A stretch of DNA of 64,000 nucleotides, taken from NCBI RefSeq assembly GCF_900105245.1, contig NZ_FNSZ01000001.1, forward strand, positions 1,302,001 through 1,366,000, read 5' to 3'. Shown here piece by piece: positions 62,042-64,000 of the stretch. Source of the DNA: Streptomyces sp. 1222.5. GTDB taxonomy: Bacteria; Actinomycetota; Actinomycetes; Streptomycetales; Streptomycetaceae. The translations under genes were made by a program, and so were the position numbers. Positions within the stretch are counted from its first letter, which is position 1, and the number at the start of each line of letters is the position of its first letter. A model generated the notes under the pieces. That model did no database searches. It saw only the letters and a list, made by a program, of their open reading frames with translations, and was not told where the DNA came from.

Positions 62042-63436
62042 CTACTTCACGCCGCCGACACCTTCGCGGCTGCGGCGCCGGTACGCGATCTCGCCGAGGG
62101 CGACGTCCACGGCGAGGAAGACGGCCAGCGGTATGCCGAGGAGCGGCACGAACCAGCCCAGCACGGCGACGGCGGCGAGCGCCGGGACGAGGATGTACGG
62201 CGGCACCTCGGCCCAGGCGCCGCGTGGCACGGGCCGGCCGAAGGCGGAGCCCCGGCCACGCTGCCACCACATGCGGTAGCCCCACACGATGACCAGGATC
62301 AGGGCGACGGCGAGCAGGGCGAGGGCGATCTGGTTGGCGATCCCGAAGAGCACGCCGGTGTGCAGGTCGATGCCCCATCGGGTGAGCTTGGCGAGGACGG
62401 GGTAGTCGGCGAACCGCAGTTCGTCGGTGACCCGGCCGGTGGCGGGGTCGACGGCGACCGCGTCCTGCCGGGTCGGCCAGCTCCGCTGGATCTGCCGGAC
62501 GACGTAGGCGCTGTCCGCGTCGGCGGGCGGCACGATCTCCACGGGGTCGTCGAGGCCCTTGGCGCGGGCCGCCGCGAGCACCTGGTCCAGGCCCACGACG
62601 TGCCCGGCGCCGCCGGTGGTGCCCGCCCCCGTGCCGTGGCCCGAGTGCTCGCCGCCGCCGGCCGTGGCCGAGAGGGACGGCGTGGCCTGGCGCAGTGAGG
62701 TGCGCAGTTCGTCGATGTTGGCGCCCGCGTAGGTGGACCAGGTCAGACCGGTCGCGGACAGGAACAGGAACCCGGCGGCGGTCCAGACGCCGACGGTGCC
62801 GTGCAGGCCGAGGGTGCGCCGGCGCCCGCCGGTGCCGCGCACCTTGCGCAGGGCGCGCCGCCGGGAGAACCAGAGCACCAGTCCGCCGGCCGTGATCACC
62901 CACAGCCAGCTGGCGGCCAGTTCGCTGTAGAGCCGGCCGGTCTCGCCCAGGTGCAGGTTGGCGTGCAGCTGGTCGATCCAGGTGCGCAGGGGCAGCGCGC
63001 CTGTCGAGCCGTACTGTTCGAGCGCGCCGCGTACCTCGCCGGTGTAGGGGTCGACGAACACGGCGAGGGTGTGGTCGGGGTCGACGCCCTCGACCCCGGA
63101 GAGCAGCACCCGGGTGGTGGCGCCGGGTTCGGCGGAAGGGCGCACGGCGGAGACGGTGCCCTCGGGGTGGTCCTCGCGAGCGGCGGCCACCTGGGCGGAG
63201 ACGGGCAGTTCGCGCTCCCCGACGGCGACGGTTCTCTCGTGGCCGTACAGGAGCTTCTCGGCCTGGAAGGAGCCCGCGTAGAGCAGGCCGGTGACGGCGG
63301 CGAGCAGCAGGAAGGGGGCGACCAGCACGCCGGCGTAGAAGTGCAGGCGCAGGACGAGGGGCCGCAGGGGCGCCCAGCGGCCGCGGGCGGCCGGGCGGGC
63401 CGCCTCCGCCGGGGCGCTCGGAGGAGCGGTGGTCAT
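62042..63436 (-). CDS. PepSY-associated membrane protein
   Basis: 464-aa protein with four or five membrane spans and large external loops (LRLHFYAGVLVAPFLLLAAVTGLLYAG; SWLWVITAGGLVLWFS; LGLHGTVGVWTAAGFLFLSATGLTWS; IALALLAVALILVIVWGY). It has the PepSY-associated TM family layout; HTG-type histidines (DLHTGVLFG, QLHANLHLGETG) and a His/Gly stretch (about 268-285) suggest metal binding or iron-reductase-like function. ATG 63436. It lies just upstream of the BlaI/M56 pair on the same strand, with a 101-bp gap. Confidence 0.85.
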   Translation of the reverse strand: MTTAPPSAPAEAARPAARGRWAPLRPLVLRLHFYAGVLVAPFLLLAAVTGLLYAGSFQAEKLLYGHERTVAVGERELPVSAQVAAAREDHPEGTVSAVRPSAEPGATTRVLLSGVEGVDPDHTLAVFVDPYTGEVRGALEQYGSTGALPLRTWIDQLHANLHLGETGRLYSELAASWLWVITAGGLVLWFSRRRALRKVRGTGGRRRTLGLHGTVGVWTAAGFLFLSATGLTWSTYAGANIDELRTSLRQATPSLSATAGGGEHSGHGTGAGTTGGAGHVVGLDQVLAAARAKGLDDPVEIVPPADADSAYVVRQIQRSWPTRQDAVAVDPATGRVTDELRFADYPVLAKLTRWGIDLHTGVLFGIANQIALALLAVALILVIVWGYRMWWQRGRGSAFGRPVPRGAWAEVPPYILVPALAAVAVLGWFVPLLGIPLAVFLAVDVALGEIAYRRRSREGVGGVK

Positions 63437-63564
63437 CGGGGGTTCTCCGGGGGCTCGGGCTCAAGCGGTGGCGCTCCAGTAGTCGGAGCGCGAAGGGGCG
63501 GAGTTCCCCGGGGTGTTGGTGACGTATGACACAGACGGCGGTGCGGGCATGGCATCCTGACGCG

Positions 63565-64000
63565 ATGGCACCTCCCCCCGAACACGCACCGCTCGCCGAG
63601 CGCGTCGAGGAACTCCTCGCCGCCGGCGGCCCCCTGCCCGTCGTCGCGGCCGGACAGCCGGTGCTGCGGCGCGGCACCGAGCCGTACGAGGGCCAGCTCG
63701 GCCCGGCCCTGCTGGCCCGCTTCGTCGAGGCGCTGCGCGAGACCATGCACGCCGCTCCCGGTGTGGGCCTCGCCGCGCCCCAGGTCGGTGTGGAGCTGCG
63801 GATCGCGGTCCTCGAGGACCCGGCACCGGTGCCCGAGGAGATCGCGGTGGCCCGCGGCCGCGTCCCGCAGCCCTTCCGGGTGCTGGTCAACCCGGTGTAC
63901 GAGCCCGTCGGCAGCGCCCGCGCCGCGTTCTTCGAGGGCTGCCTGAGCGTGCCGGGCTGGCAGGCGGTGGTCGCCCGGCACGCCGAGGTGCGGCTGCGCG
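63565..64000 (+). CDS. def: Peptide deformylase, 5' part (gene runs off the window)
   Basis: 145 codons are visible: the start of a polypeptide deformylase that removes the formyl group from nascent N-terminal methionine. Motif 1 GVGLAAPQVG (about 68-77) and motif 2 EGCLSVPG (about 126-133) are intact; the HExxH motif should lie beyond the end. ATG 63565 with only a weak upstream ribosome site. The N-terminal extension of about 25 residues is usual for Streptomyces def paralogues. Confidence 0.92.
   Translation, partial: MAPPPEHAPLAERVEELLAAGGPLPVVAAGQPVLRRGTEPYEGQLGPALLARFVEALRETMHAAPGVGLAAPQVGVELRIAVLEDPAPVPEEIAVARGRVPQPFRVLVNPVYEPVGSARAAFFEGCLSVPGWQAVVARHAEVRLR

Overview
The window is a chromosomal segment of a high-GC actinomycete, almost certainly Streptomyces. 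Evidence: very high G+C with strong third-position bias, frequent GTG and occasional TTG starts, GGAGG-type ribosome sites, many one-component regulators (ROK, TetR, LacI, LysR, MarR, BlaI, PAS-LuxR), SigE-like sigma factors and Streptomyces-typical families (DUF2470, FUSC, pirin, Kup). About 64 coding regions are supported. No tRNA, rRNA, CRISPR array, insertion sequence or prophage was seen, and no gene-free stretch exceeds 300 bases.

Layout. 1-5.8 kb: PHP phosphoesterase, HAD hydrolase, alpha/beta hydrolase, SDR-type epimerase, small acidic protein, ROK repressor with a palindromic operator. 6-18 kb: a self-sufficient CYP102 (P450 fused to its reductase) divergent from a PAS-LuxR regulator; a FusB-like FBP protein behind a perfect palindrome; a FUSC membrane protein; a conserved unknown; a Tat-exported lactonase; an iron-box-controlled DUF2470 protein; and a TetR gene divergent from a second, reductase-less CYP102-type P450. 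18-20.3 kb: Cys-rich pentapeptide protein and S33 aminopeptidase. 20.3-35 kb: L-rhamnose catabolism (LacI repressor, broken mutarotase, RhaS/Q/P/T ABC importer, and divergently RhaI, RhaD, RhaB) followed directly by LutABC, which would oxidise the lactate made from rhamnose to pyruvate.

35-38.5 kb: an OpuC-type compatible-solute importer whose ATPase converges on its permease and binding-protein genes. 38.7-51.8 kb: TetR, a MoxR/VWA pair, a class II glutamine amidotransferase, a PLP deaminase, a quinone-oxidoreductase-like protein, a cupin, a Pyr4/PaxB-like transmembrane terpene cyclase, HD and GNAT proteins, a LysR/DJ-1 divergent pair, a sigma-factor module flanked by two proline-rich proteins, and a pirin. 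52-60 kb: potassium uptake, Kup and the Kdp ATPase (with kdpF and a second micro-ORF), divergent from two MarR genes. 60-64 kb: TPR protein, BlaI/M56 pair, PepSY membrane protein and the start of a peptide deformylase.

The most unusual features are the multiply damaged rhamnose mutarotase, three degenerate tandem-repeat arrays anchored on gene ends (17.7-18.0, 25.2-25.5 and 38.6-38.7 kb), the exact palindrome before the FBP gene, repeated ACGATC motifs between the CYP102 fusion and its divergent regulator, the solitary terpene-cyclase-like protein, and the sigma module whose flanking proteins share a TPSPVP motif.
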